Assembly: GCA_002413745.1 (NCBI GenBank)
Contig: DHXP01000058.1
Location: forward strand, 22,075 to 86,074
DNA: 64,000 nucleotides
Origin: Flavobacterium sp. UBA5153
GTDB lineage: Bacteria; Bacteroidota; Bacteroidia; Flavobacteriales; Flavobacteriaceae
Direction: 5' to 3'
The first letter of the stretch is position 1. Each line of letters begins with the position of its first letter. The notes below the pieces were generated by a model. It searched no databases. It was not told the DNA's origin and was given only the letters and a program-made list of their open reading frames with translations. This document shows, in pieces, positions 1 to 7,184 of this stretch. The position numbers were made by a program, and so were the translations under genes.

Positions 1-226
1 TGTATGGCGGATCGATGTAAATACAGTTTACTTTGCCTTCATATTTGGGTAATAATGATTTAAGCGCTTCGAGATTATCCCCATTAATGATGAGATTTCT
101 AGAATCAGCAGAAGAATCAGTTTTTCCATTTTCATAAAAACCATATTCGTGATTTAATACTTTGTAAGGAACTTCTTGATGATGATTGATAATTTTATCT
201 TTCCCAATCCAATGTAGTGTAGGCAT
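1..226 (-). CDS. Type III-like DNA methyltransferase (Mod), N-terminal part only
   Basis: Partial gene running off the left edge; only the first 75 codons are present, read leftward from the ATG at 224-226. The segment GDNLEALKSLLP is followed by KVNCIYIDPPY, so the window ends just after motif IV (D72-P-P-Y75), the catalytic motif of amino-methyltransferases that modify adenine N6 or cytosine N4. GDNLEAL shortly before DPPY is typical of the Mod subunit of type III restriction-modification systems, in which Mod recognises and methylates DNA and a Res helicase-nuclease cuts it. A res gene would be expected beyond the left edge but cannot be seen. The gene is divergent from the HTH gene at 318-557. 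A solitary methyltransferase is the main alternative. Confidence 0.85.
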   Translation of the reverse strand, partial: MPTLHWIGKDKIINHHQEVPYKVLNHEYGFYENGKTDSSADSRNLIINGDNLEALKSLLPKYEGKVNCIYIDPPY

Positions 227-243
227 TTATTTTTTAGTTTGCC

Positions 244-286
244 CAAATATAGAAGTTTCGGATAAAACTCCGAATGATAAAATCAT
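244..286. promoter_or_regulatory. Divergent promoter region with two palindromes
   Basis: On the minus strand 251-244 reads TATATTTG, a perfect Bacteroidota -7 element (TAnnTTTG), about 20 bp before the methyltransferase ATG. Just upstream of it lie two perfect inverted repeats: TTCGGA-N6-TCCGAA at 257-274 and ATGAT-AAA-ATCAT at 274-286. They sit between the methyltransferase and the divergent HTH gene, where an operator for that regulator would be expected. No binding data are available; the operator role is inferred. Confidence 0.45.
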
Positions 287-317
287 TTATTTTCTTTTTG
301 ATGGTTTTATTTGTTTT

Positions 318-557
318 GTGCAAACACAGCTAGACAATATAAAGGAAACCTTAACTAAAAGAATCTATATTCTCTTTATGGAAAAATATAAAGGGAATAA
401 ACTTCAGTTTGCAAAAAAAGTAGGTTGTGATGAAAAAACAATCCGCTTAATTTTTGATAAAAATCAAGGTATGACAATGAATTTATTTTTTAAAATTGCT
501 TCAGCTCTTGAAACAGAACCTTATGAATTAATCAAAGATTTAAAAATCACTAAATAA
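318..557 (+). CDS. XRE-type helix-turn-helix regulator
   Basis: Encodes about 79 residues if started at the GTG at 318. The open frame extends further upstream into the methyltransferase gene, but nothing there resembles protein. The part that looks real begins near LDNIKETLTKRI and continues through KLQFAKKVGCDEKTIRLIFD and ALETEPYELI, which matches the whole length of a Cro/C1 (XRE) HTH domain: helix 1, the turn and recognition helix (GCDEKTIRLIF), and a C-terminal helix ending in the usual EPYELI. The ATG at 378 would cut off the first helix, so the GTG is preferred. It is probably a DNA-binding repressor controlling itself and the divergent methyltransferase, in the manner of a controller protein. 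That role is inferred from position. Confidence 0.6.
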   Translation: MQTQLDNIKETLTKRIYILFMEKYKGNKLQFAKKVGCDEKTIRLIFDKNQGMTMNLFFKIASALETEPYELIKDLKITK

Positions 558-569
558 AACGTACATTTG
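539..569 (+). promoter_or_regulatory. Promoter of the Panacea/PemK-like pair
   Basis: TTTA at 539-542, a 19-bp spacer and TACATTTG at 562-569 fit the Bacteroidota sigma consensus TTTG-N19-TAnnTTTG. It begins inside the last codons of the HTH gene and lies 45 bp before the ATG at 615, so the toxin-antitoxin pair can be expressed separately from the HTH gene. Confidence 0.5.
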
Positions 570-614
570 CAGTCCTTTAACAAATAATATTGAAATATTT
601 CTTTATATTTACCT

Positions 615-1229
615 ATGTTTAGACGAATAAATAACGATAAAATCGGCAATGTTTTAAACTATTTTGCCTCACAGATAGAGTATTTATCTATGACAAAAAC
701 GTTGAAACTGCTCTACATTCTTGACGAAACTTCCATCAAGGAAACAGGCGTGCCAGTAACTTGGCTAGATTATAAAGTTTGGGAAAAAGGCCCGGTTGCC
801 ATTGATGTTTATAATGAAATCACAAAACAAGAAACTTTCAATTATCAAGGTAAAGAATTGTCATTGCTACAATCGGTTCAATTAGAGAAAAAATTCAACG
901 CTGATAGAAATTCAGAAGAAATTTTCTTGAAACCGAATGGCAATTTCGACGAAACCATTTTCAATAGATATGAATTAAAGCTATTAGAGACAGTTGTTTT
1001 TAAATATGGAAATTGGAATGCAAATGAATTAATTGAATTCTTGCACGAGGAAGGTTCGCTTTGGCATAAAATGGTTTCTAAACACGATTTGAAAAATCAT
1101 TTCAAGAAAATAAGTAAAATTACTAATCACTCTATTGAATTTAATGACTTGTTGCAAGACAGTCCTATTTTACAAATGGCTGCAAAATCTTCTTTTGAAG
1201 CCTTATCCTTCCAAGAAAGCATTAATTAG
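615..1229 (+). CDS. Panacea-domain (DUF4065/SocA-like) antitoxin
   Basis: 204 residues. The N-terminal 70 residues show the Panacea pattern: a first helix (IGNVLNYFASQ), then the hydrophobic TKTLKLLYILDE segment, then a tryptophan region ending in VWEKGPVAIDVYNEI, which corresponds to the conserved W-x-x-GPV-hxxhY core. Panacea proteins are known as antitoxins that neutralise many unrelated toxin folds and are usually encoded next to the toxin. The remaining 130 residues include a second helical segment (NRYELKLLETVVFKYG, then ANELIEFLHEEGSLWHK) that resembles the rest of the DUF4065 fold. The partner starts 5 bp downstream in the same direction, giving an antitoxin-toxin order. Family assignment is strong; neutralising function is inferred from family and gene order. 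Confidence 0.85.
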   Translation: MFRRINNDKIGNVLNYFASQIEYLSMTKTLKLLYILDETSIKETGVPVTWLDYKVWEKGPVAIDVYNEITKQETFNYQGKELSLLQSVQLEKKFNADRNSEEIFLKPNGNFDETIFNRYELKLLETVVFKYGNWNANELIEFLHEEGSLWHKMVSKHDLKNHFKKISKITNHSIEFNDLLQDSPILQMAAKSSFEALSFQESIN

Positions 1230-1234
1230 TTTTT

Positions 1235-1696
1235 ATGCTGGACGAAATCTTACAACAAGGACATTTATTGCTAATTGAGGATTATCAGTTTCAAGACGGA
1301 AACGGCAGTAAAGACAAATTCTTGATTGTAATTAATCGTAACGATGAATTTGCTTATATCATTCATACTTTAACCACTTCACAAAACAAATTGAATTTGC
1401 CATCAGACCATTATGGCTGTTTAGTTGCCGGAAACATCCCGTATTTTTTTGTTCAAAAGGATACTGCATTAGGTGAAAATAAATTCAGTTTTGATAAAGA
1501 CACTTTTATATTTTTCAGAAATAATATTCGTAAAGAAAATCTATCTTCTTTTCTGAAATATAACGAAAACAATATTGTTCTAAAAGAAAAATTGCCTAAT
1601 GTTTTTTTGAAAAGACTTTTGAAATGTATGCTGAAATCAGATTTTATCGACCTGAATATTGAAAGTGAATTGATTAAAATAAAGGATGAACTTTAG
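1235..1696 (+). CDS. Putative PemK/MazF-like toxin partner
   Basis: 153 residues, starting 5 bp after the Panacea gene. The N-terminus GHLLLIEDYQFQDGNGSKDKFLIVIN has the strand-loop-strand layout of the CcdB/MazF/PemK barrel: a glycine, a hydrophobic strand, an aromatic loop with D/G residues, a charged turn, then a second hydrophobic strand. Later landmarks are YGCLVAGNIPYFF and the ENKFSFDKDTFIFF strand. No membrane segment or signal peptide is present, so the protein is cytoplasmic. MazF/PemK proteins are usually ribosome-dependent or free endoribonucleases, but I cannot point to catalytic residues here with confidence. It could be a divergent toxin of this fold or an uncharacterised Panacea partner. 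Assignment rests on the strand pattern and on linkage to the antitoxin. Confidence 0.6.
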   Translation: MLDEILQQGHLLLIEDYQFQDGNGSKDKFLIVINRNDEFAYIIHTLTTSQNKLNLPSDHYGCLVAGNIPYFFVQKDTALGENKFSFDKDTFIFFRNNIRKENLSSFLKYNENNIVLKEKLPNVFLKRLLKCMLKSDFIDLNIESELIKIKDEL

Positions 1697-1710
1697 TTTT
1701 GCAACTGCGA

Positions 1711-1738
1711 CTGCAAACTGAACACTGCAAACTGAACA
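1711..1738. repeat. Two exact tandem copies of a 14-bp unit
   Basis: CTGCAAACTGAACA occurs at 1711-1724 and again at 1725-1738, filling most of the 42-bp gap between the convergent toxin and permease genes and abutting the permease stop codon. No stem or T-tract is apparent, so this does not look like a terminator. Confidence 0.8.
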
Positions 1739-2989
1739 CTACATCCCCGTTCTAATCGCCTCCACGGGATCTAATTTTGAGGCAGCAATAGCAGGAAGAA
1801 TTCCCGAAATCAATCCAATTACCGCGGCCAACCCAGTTCCTAAAACAATATTGCCAATTCCCAGAACGAATTCAAAATCCAAAGCTTTAGTCAAAATAAG
1901 CGCAATTCCCCAAACCATAAACAACCCAATTATTCCTCCAATCACGGAAAGAATAATCGCTTCAAACAGGAATTGAAATAATATAAATTTGTTTTTGGCT
2001 CCCAATGATTTTTGGATTCCTATCAAATTTGTTCTTTCTTTAACGGAAACAAACATAATATTGGCAATGCCAAAACCACCAACAAGAAGTGAAAAACCGC
2101 TAATTATCCAGCCTACAAGGTTCATTTGGGAAATAATTCCGTCTATTAAATCCGTGAATCCCGAGAAAACATTAATGAAGAAATTATCGATATTTCCCGA
2201 TTTCAAACCTCTAAAATTTCTCAATTTCTGGGAGATTTCGGCTTTATACGCTTCCATATCAATCCCTTTTTGAGGTTTTAAAATGATAACATTTACCAAT
2301 GCCTTATTATTGTCGCCATACAATTGCCTAACAAAATTAACGGGAATAAAAGCCGAACTGTCGTTGCTGTTTCCAAATAATCCGGCACCCTGTTTTTTCA
2401 AAACCCCAATAACCAAAAATTTCTGTCCGTACAAACGCACTTTTTTACCAATTGGCTCTGCGTCTCCAAATAATGATTTTGCAATTTCATCCCCTATAAC
2501 CACCACAGGCGCAGCAGAATTTGCTTCGGATTCACTGTAAAATCTTCCTTCCTCGAACTCCAAGCCTTGAATATCTATAAATTCGTGGGAAACGGGAACA
2601 ATATTGATGTCGCTAACTGTTTTTGATTCGTATTTGATGGATTCCCTTTTGGTGAAAATTTGATAGCCCATTTGGTCGGTATTGGTCATTGCGCCTTTCA
2701 AATAAACATATTCGCCATATTTCACATTGGGAAACTGTTCTCTCTTCCATTGCGGAATTTCGGAGGGTCCAAATGACATTTTCATTAAATAAATGGTGTT
2801 TTTATCTAAACTGCTCAAATCTTTCGTGATTTTTCTATCCAATGAATCGACGGCGGCAAGCACTGCGATAATTGAAAAAATTCCAATGGTAACACCAAGT
2901 AACGACAAAATTGTGCGCAGTTTGTTGCTTCGCAAGGCGGTCATCGCAAAACTGAAACTCTCTTTTAATAATCGAAAATAAACCAGCAT
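1739..2989 (-). CDS. MacB/FtsX-type ABC transporter permease
   Basis: 416 residues. An N-terminal membrane segment (about residues 25-47, LRTILSLLGVTIGIFSIIAV) is followed by a large periplasmic MacB_PCD domain (about 50-270) containing the conserved VVVIGDEIAKSLFG and IGKKVRLYG stretches. The C-terminal FtsX domain has three membrane segments (about 285-405) and ends in LDPVEAIRTGM, the usual tail of this family. These permeases pair with a MacB/LolD-type ATPase and act in mechanotransmission, efflux or lipoprotein handling rather than classical transport. No ATPase gene lies beside it in the window, so the partner and substrate are unknown. It is convergent with the toxin gene and divergent from purH. 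Length is normal for the family. Confidence 0.88.
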   Translation of the reverse strand: MLVYFRLLKESFSFAMTALRSNKLRTILSLLGVTIGIFSIIAVLAAVDSLDRKITKDLSSLDKNTIYLMKMSFGPSEIPQWKREQFPNVKYGEYVYLKGAMTNTDQMGYQIFTKRESIKYESKTVSDINIVPVSHEFIDIQGLEFEEGRFYSESEANSAAPVVVIGDEIAKSLFGDAEPIGKKVRLYGQKFLVIGVLKKQGAGLFGNSNDSSAFIPVNFVRQLYGDNNKALVNVIILKPQKGIDMEAYKAEISQKLRNFRGLKSGNIDNFFINVFSGFTDLIDGIISQMNLVGWIISGFSLLVGGFGIANIMFVSVKERTNLIGIQKSLGAKNKFILFQFLFEAIILSVIGGIIGLFMVWGIALILTKALDFEFVLGIGNIVLGTGLAAVIGLISGILPAIAASKLDPVEAIRTGM

Positions 2990-3097
2990 GATACCTAATT
3001 TGTGTTATTGTAAAATTCCATAAATTTTGTTCAAAAACCTAATAAAAATTCACTTGTCTATTTGTCCTCTATTTTAAAATATTGTTACAGAAATACA

Positions 3098-3129
3098 TTT
3101 GAATTTTATCGCCAAAAAAACTACTTTTG
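3098..3129 (+). promoter_or_regulatory. purH promoter
   Basis: TTTG at 3098-3101, a 20-bp spacer and TACTTTTG at 3122-3129 match both halves of the Bacteroidota promoter consensus. The -7 element is 23 bp before the purH ATG, implying a very short leader. Confidence 0.7.
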
Positions 3130-3152
3130 CACGATAAAATTCCAACTACACA

Positions 3153-4679
3153 ATGAACACAACAAAAACAATCAAATCTGCATTAATTTCCGTCTTTTCG
3201 AAAGAGGGTTTAGAACCAATCATACGAAAATTACACGAGCAAAACGTTACCTTCTACTCCACTGGCGGTACCGAAGATTTTATCAAAAATCTTGGCATCC
3301 CGGTTGTTCCAGTCGAAGATGTAACTTCTTATCCTTCTATCCTTGGCGGAAGAGTAAAAACATTGCACCCAAAAGTTTTTGGCGGAATATTAAATCGTCA
3401 GGACAACGAAACTGATGTGCAACAAATGCAGGAATACGATATTCCGCAAATTGATTTAGTAATTGTTGATTTGTACCCTTTTGAAAAAACAGTTGCCTCT
3501 GGCGCAAGTGAAAGCGACATTATCGAAAAAATAGATATTGGAGGAATTTCGTTAATTCGCGCTGCCGCAAAAAATTTCAAAGACACCGTAATCGTTCCAT
3601 CGGTTGATGAGTATAGCTTACTTTTAAATTTGATTACCGATCAAAATGGAACAACAACATTGGAAAACAGAAGATTATTTGCTACCAAAGCATTTCATGT
3701 CTCTTCCCATTACGACACGGCAATTTTCAACTATTTCAACACTGACGAAACTATTTTTAAAGTTAGCATTGACAATGGACAGATTTTGAGATACGGCGAA
3801 AACCCACATCAAAAAGGCTATTTCTTTGGAGATTTTGAATCTATGTTCAAAAAAGTTCACGGAAAAGAATTGTCATACAATAATTTACTTGATGTGGATG
3901 CAGCAGTAAATTTGATTGCCGAATTCAAAAATGACGGTCCAACATTTGCCATTTTAAAACACAATAACGCCTGCGGAATTGCCACAAGAGAGACGATAAG
4001 TCAAGCTTATGTTGACGCTTTGGCTTGCGATCCAACTTCTGCATTTGGAGGAGTTTTGATTGCAAACACAAAAATAGATGTAGCAACTGCAACTGAAATA
4101 AACAAATTATTTTGTGAAGTGGTGATTGCTCCAAGTTATGATGATGCTGCCATTGCCATTTTACAGGAAAAGAAAAACAGAATTATATTAGTCCAAAATG
4201 AAGTGGAATTACCTCAGAAACAAGTTCGAACTTGCTTAAACGGAATTTTGGTTCAAGATAAAAATGCAAAGACAGATACTATTTCTGACCTAAAGACCGT
4301 TACTATAACATCGCCATCGCCTCAAGAAGTCGAAGATTTACTTTTTGCATCAAAAATTTGCAAAAACACAAAATCAAATACGATCGTTTTTGCAAAAAAC
4401 AAAACGCTTATTGCCTCAGGAACTGGACAAACATCAAGAGTGGATGCTTTATTGCAAGCCATTGAAAAAGCTAAAACCTTTGGATTCGATTTAAACGGAG
4501 CCGTGATGGCAAGCGATGCTTTTTTCCCTTTCCCGGATTGTGTAGAAATTGCAAAAGAAGCAGGAATAACGGCAGTAATTCAGCCAGGCGGATCGATAAA
4601 AGACGAATTGAGCATTAATTATTGCAACGAAAATAAAGTTGCAATGGTATTTACAGGAACACGTCATTTCAAACATTAA
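3153..4679 (+). CDS. purH: Bifunctional AICAR formyltransferase / IMP cyclohydrolase
   Basis: 508 residues, normal length. PurH catalyses the last two steps of de novo purine synthesis in the cytoplasm: formylation of AICAR with 10-formyl-THF and ring closure to IMP. The N-terminal MGS-like IMP cyclohydrolase domain shows SVFSKEGLEPI, STGGT and GGRVKTLHPKVFGG (residues about 12-85). The formyltransferase domain carries the catalytic K269-H270-N-N-x-C-G motif and ends with the family tail IQPGGSIKDELSI and AMVFTGTRHFKH. It has its own promoter and is followed 53 bp later by mreB, which has a separate -7 element, so linkage with the rod operon may be loose. Confidence 0.98.
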   Translation: MNTTKTIKSALISVFSKEGLEPIIRKLHEQNVTFYSTGGTEDFIKNLGIPVVPVEDVTSYPSILGGRVKTLHPKVFGGILNRQDNETDVQQMQEYDIPQIDLVIVDLYPFEKTVASGASESDIIEKIDIGGISLIRAAAKNFKDTVIVPSVDEYSLLLNLITDQNGTTTLENRRLFATKAFHVSSHYDTAIFNYFNTDETIFKVSIDNGQILRYGENPHQKGYFFGDFESMFKKVHGKELSYNNLLDVDAAVNLIAEFKNDGPTFAILKHNNACGIATRETISQAYVDALACDPTSAFGGVLIANTKIDVATATEINKLFCEVVIAPSYDDAAIAILQEKKNRIILVQNEVELPQKQVRTCLNGILVQDKNAKTDTISDLKTVTITSPSPQEVEDLLFASKICKNTKSNTIVFAKNKTLIASGTGQTSRVDALLQAIEKAKTFGFDLNGAVMASDAFFPFPDCVEIAKEAGITAVIQPGGSIKDELSINYCNENKVAMVFTGTRHFKH

Positions 4680-4685
4680 TTTGTT

Positions 4686-4693
4686 TAGCTTTG
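4686..4693 (+). promoter_or_regulatory. mreB -7 element
   Basis: TAGCTTTG matches TAnnTTTG exactly and lies 39 bp before the mreB ATG. A clear -33 TTTG is not seen at the right distance, so the promoter may be weak or activator-dependent. Confidence 0.45.
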
Positions 4694-4732
4694 TACGTCA
4701 CAAATTTATAACTTTTAAACCCACGAAAACTT

Positions 4733-5761
4733 ATGGGATTTTTTGATTTCATGACCGAGGATATTGCGATAGACCTTGGTACCGCAAACACTTTAATCAT
4801 ACACAATGATAAAGTCGTAATTGACAGTCCATCAATAGTTGCTCGTGACAGAGTATCTGGAAAAATCATTGCTGTTGGTAAGGAAGCCAGCATGATGCAA
4901 GGTAAAACCCATGAAAACATTAAAACAATAAGGCCATTGAAAGATGGCGTAATTGCTGATTTTGATGCTTCCGAAAAAATGATCAGCATGCTTATAAAAA
5001 GCATTCCTGCATTAAAAAAAAGAATGTTTACTCCGGCACTTAGAATGGTTGTTTGTATTCCTTCGGGGATAACTGAGGTGGAAATGAGAGCGGTGAAAGA
5101 ATCATGTGAAAGAGTAAATGGAAAAGAAGTTTATTTGATACACGAACCAATGGCAGCAGCTATAGGTATTGGCATAGACATTATGCAGCCAAAGGGAAAC
5201 ATGATTGTAGATATCGGTGGCGGTACAACAGAAATCGCCGTAATCGCTTTGGGTGGGATTGTATGTGACAAATCGGTAAAAATTGCCGGTGACGTTTTCA
5301 CCAATGACATTGTATATTATATGCGTACGCAACACAACCTTTTTGTTGGAGAGAGTACTGCCGAGAAAATAAAAATTCAAGTTGGAGCCGCAATCGAAGA
5401 TTTAGAAACGCCTCCAGAAGACATGTCGGTTCAAGGAAGAGATTTACTTACCGGAAAACCAAAACAAGTAGCGGTCTCCTACCGAGAAATTGCAAAAGCA
5501 TTGGACAAATCGATTCAAAGAATTGAAGATGCCGTGATGGAAACCCTTTCTCAAACTCCTCCAGAATTAGCCGCAGACATATACAACACAGGTATTTATC
5601 TTGCCGGTGGCGGATCGATGTTGAGAGGACTTGACAAAAGAATTTCTCAAAAAACTGATTTGCCTGTTTATATCGCTGAAGATCCTTTAAGGGCAGTGGT
5701 TCGGGGAACGGGTATGGCACTAAAAAATCTTCAAAAATTTAAAAGCATTTTGATTAAGTAG
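4733..5761 (+). CDS. mreB: Rod shape-determining actin homologue MreB
   Basis: 342 residues, typical length. The actin-type ATPase motifs are in order: phosphate-1 DLGTANT (near residue 12), the connecting region HEPMAAAIGIG, phosphate-2 DIGGGTTEIAVI, and the adenosine motif LAGGGSMLRGLDKRI near residue 287. MreB forms membrane-bound filaments that orient lateral wall synthesis by the elongasome. It is the first gene of mreB-mreC-mreD-mrdA-rodA, with a 99-bp gap before mreC and tight coupling afterwards. Confidence 0.98.
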   Translation: MGFFDFMTEDIAIDLGTANTLIIHNDKVVIDSPSIVARDRVSGKIIAVGKEASMMQGKTHENIKTIRPLKDGVIADFDASEKMISMLIKSIPALKKRMFTPALRMVVCIPSGITEVEMRAVKESCERVNGKEVYLIHEPMAAAIGIGIDIMQPKGNMIVDIGGGTTEIAVIALGGIVCDKSVKIAGDVFTNDIVYYMRTQHNLFVGESTAEKIKIQVGAAIEDLETPPEDMSVQGRDLLTGKPKQVAVSYREIAKALDKSIQRIEDAVMETLSQTPPELAADIYNTGIYLAGGGSMLRGLDKRISQKTDLPVYIAEDPLRAVVRGTGMALKNLQKFKSILIK

Positions 5762-5860
5762 TCTGTTTATAATAATCCATCCCGAAAGTTATTGGAACAT
5801 TGAACAGTGACCCACAATTAGATTATGACATACAGTTTTACAACATTATACAGGTAAAAA

Positions 5861-6685
5861 ATGCAGCAAATATTTAATTTTATTTTTAAAAACAGTAATA
5901 GATTACTGTTTTTGCTGCTTTTGGGTATTTCGTTATTTCTTACCATTCAATCCCATTCTTATCATAGAAGCAAAATAATAAGTTCCGCCAATTTTTTGAG
6001 TGGAGGTGCCTACGAAAAAATCAATAATATTAGTGAGTACTTGCATTTAAGAACCCAAAATGATGCCTTGGCACTTGAAAACGCAAAATTGAGAAGCCTC
6101 CTTTTCAACATAAAAGACACTGCTTCAATTCCAAAATTAGACAGCATAAAAGGATTACATCCCGCAGACATCATAGTTTCAAAAGTAATTCATAATTCCT
6201 TTAATGCCCATGAAAACTATTTAACCTTGAATTCCGGAAGTCTTCAAGGCGTAAAACCAGATATGGGCGTGATTAATAGTTTAGGAATTGTAGGGATAAT
6301 TGACAACACCTCGCCAAGATATTCAACGGTGATAAGTATTTTGAATATAAAATCTCAAATAAACGCAAAACTAAAAAAATCTAATCATTTTGGATCTTTG
6401 ATTTGGGATGGAAAAAGCACTGGTTTTGTTCAATTAATAGATGTTCCTAGATTAGCATCCATAAGAAAAGGAGATACCATCGTAACTGGTGGGCAATCGG
6501 TAATATTTCCTGAAAACATCAACATTGGAACTATTGAAAGAATATACACTGACACTCAGACACATTATTTTAAAATAGAGGTTAAACTTTTTAATGATAT
6601 GACAAGTCTAGGTCACGTTTATATTCTCAAAAGTAAGAATCGGGAAGAAATTATTAATTTAGAAAAGGGAGAAAAAAATGAATAG
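5861..6685 (+). CDS. mreC: Rod shape-determining protein MreC
   Basis: 274 residues. A short cytoplasmic N-terminus and one membrane segment (about residues 13-30, NRLLFLLLLGISLFLTI) are followed by a coiled coil (about 55-85, LRTQNDALALENAKLRSL) and the paired beta-barrel MreC core (about 100-255, with NSGSLQGVKPDMGVI and IRKGDTIVTGGQS). MreC links cytoplasmic MreB to periplasmic PBP2 and RodA. The last 8 bp overlap mreD, consistent with translational coupling. A poorly conserved charged tail follows the core. Confidence 0.95.
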   Translation: MQQIFNFIFKNSNRLLFLLLLGISLFLTIQSHSYHRSKIISSANFLSGGAYEKINNISEYLHLRTQNDALALENAKLRSLLFNIKDTASIPKLDSIKGLHPADIIVSKVIHNSFNAHENYLTLNSGSLQGVKPDMGVINSLGIVGIIDNTSPRYSTVISILNIKSQINAKLKKSNHFGSLIWDGKSTGFVQLIDVPRLASIRKGDTIVTGGQSVIFPENINIGTIERIYTDTQTHYFKIEVKLFNDMTSLGHVYILKSKNREEIINLEKGEKNE

Positions 6686-7184
6686 CGCATTATTCGTCAA
6701 TGTTTTTCGTTTCATTCTGCTATTAGCGGTTCAAATTATTATTTTCAATAATATGAATTTCTTGGGTTATATAAGTCCGTTTCCCTATATACTTTTCATA
6801 ATATTATACCCTGTTAATGGCAATAAATCCGGTCTGCTTTTAGCCAGTTTCTTACTCGGATTTATTATGGACATGTTCAGTAATTCAGGAGGCATCCATA
6901 CGACAGCCTGTATCGTTTTAGCCTATTATAGACCCTATATTTTTAAATTTTCTTTCGGCTTAAGTTACGAATACCAAACCATAAAGTTAAATGATGTACT
7001 GACACCTGAAAGATTCTCGTTCATATTACTGGCGGCATTAATTCATCATTTTACGTTATTCTTGCTTGAAGCATTTCAATTTAGCTTTTTTTGGGACATA
7101 TTGCTACAAACCCTATTAAGTACGGCATTTACAATTATTCTCTGCATCATAATAATATATCTTATTAAGCCGAATAGAAGATGA
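6678..7184 (+). CDS. mreD: Rod shape-determining membrane protein MreD
   Basis: 168 residues, almost entirely hydrophobic with about five membrane segments, as expected for MreD. The sequence is poorly conserved across phyla; assignment rests on size, topology, the GFIMDMFSN-type central segment and position between mreC and the PBP2 gene. It overlaps mreC by 8 bp and mrdA by 4 bp. It acts in the inner membrane as part of the elongasome. Confidence 0.93.
   Translation: MNSALFVNVFRFILLLAVQIIIFNNMNFLGYISPFPYILFIILYPVNGNKSGLLLASFLLGFIMDMFSNSGGIHTTACIVLAYYRPYIFKFSFGLSYEYQTIKLNDVLTPERFSFILLAALIHHFTLFLLEAFQFSFFWDILLQTLLSTAFTIILCIIIIYLIKPNRR

Noticed and set aside
186-317. Start of the HTH protein at 186
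   Set aside because: It would overlap the divergent methyltransferase gene and both palindromes, and the extra 44 residues resemble no part of an HTH protein.
3062-3415. 117-codon plus-strand frame over the purH promoter and start
   Set aside because: It is out of frame with purH, covers the purH promoter, and has no family resemblance; a shadow of purH.
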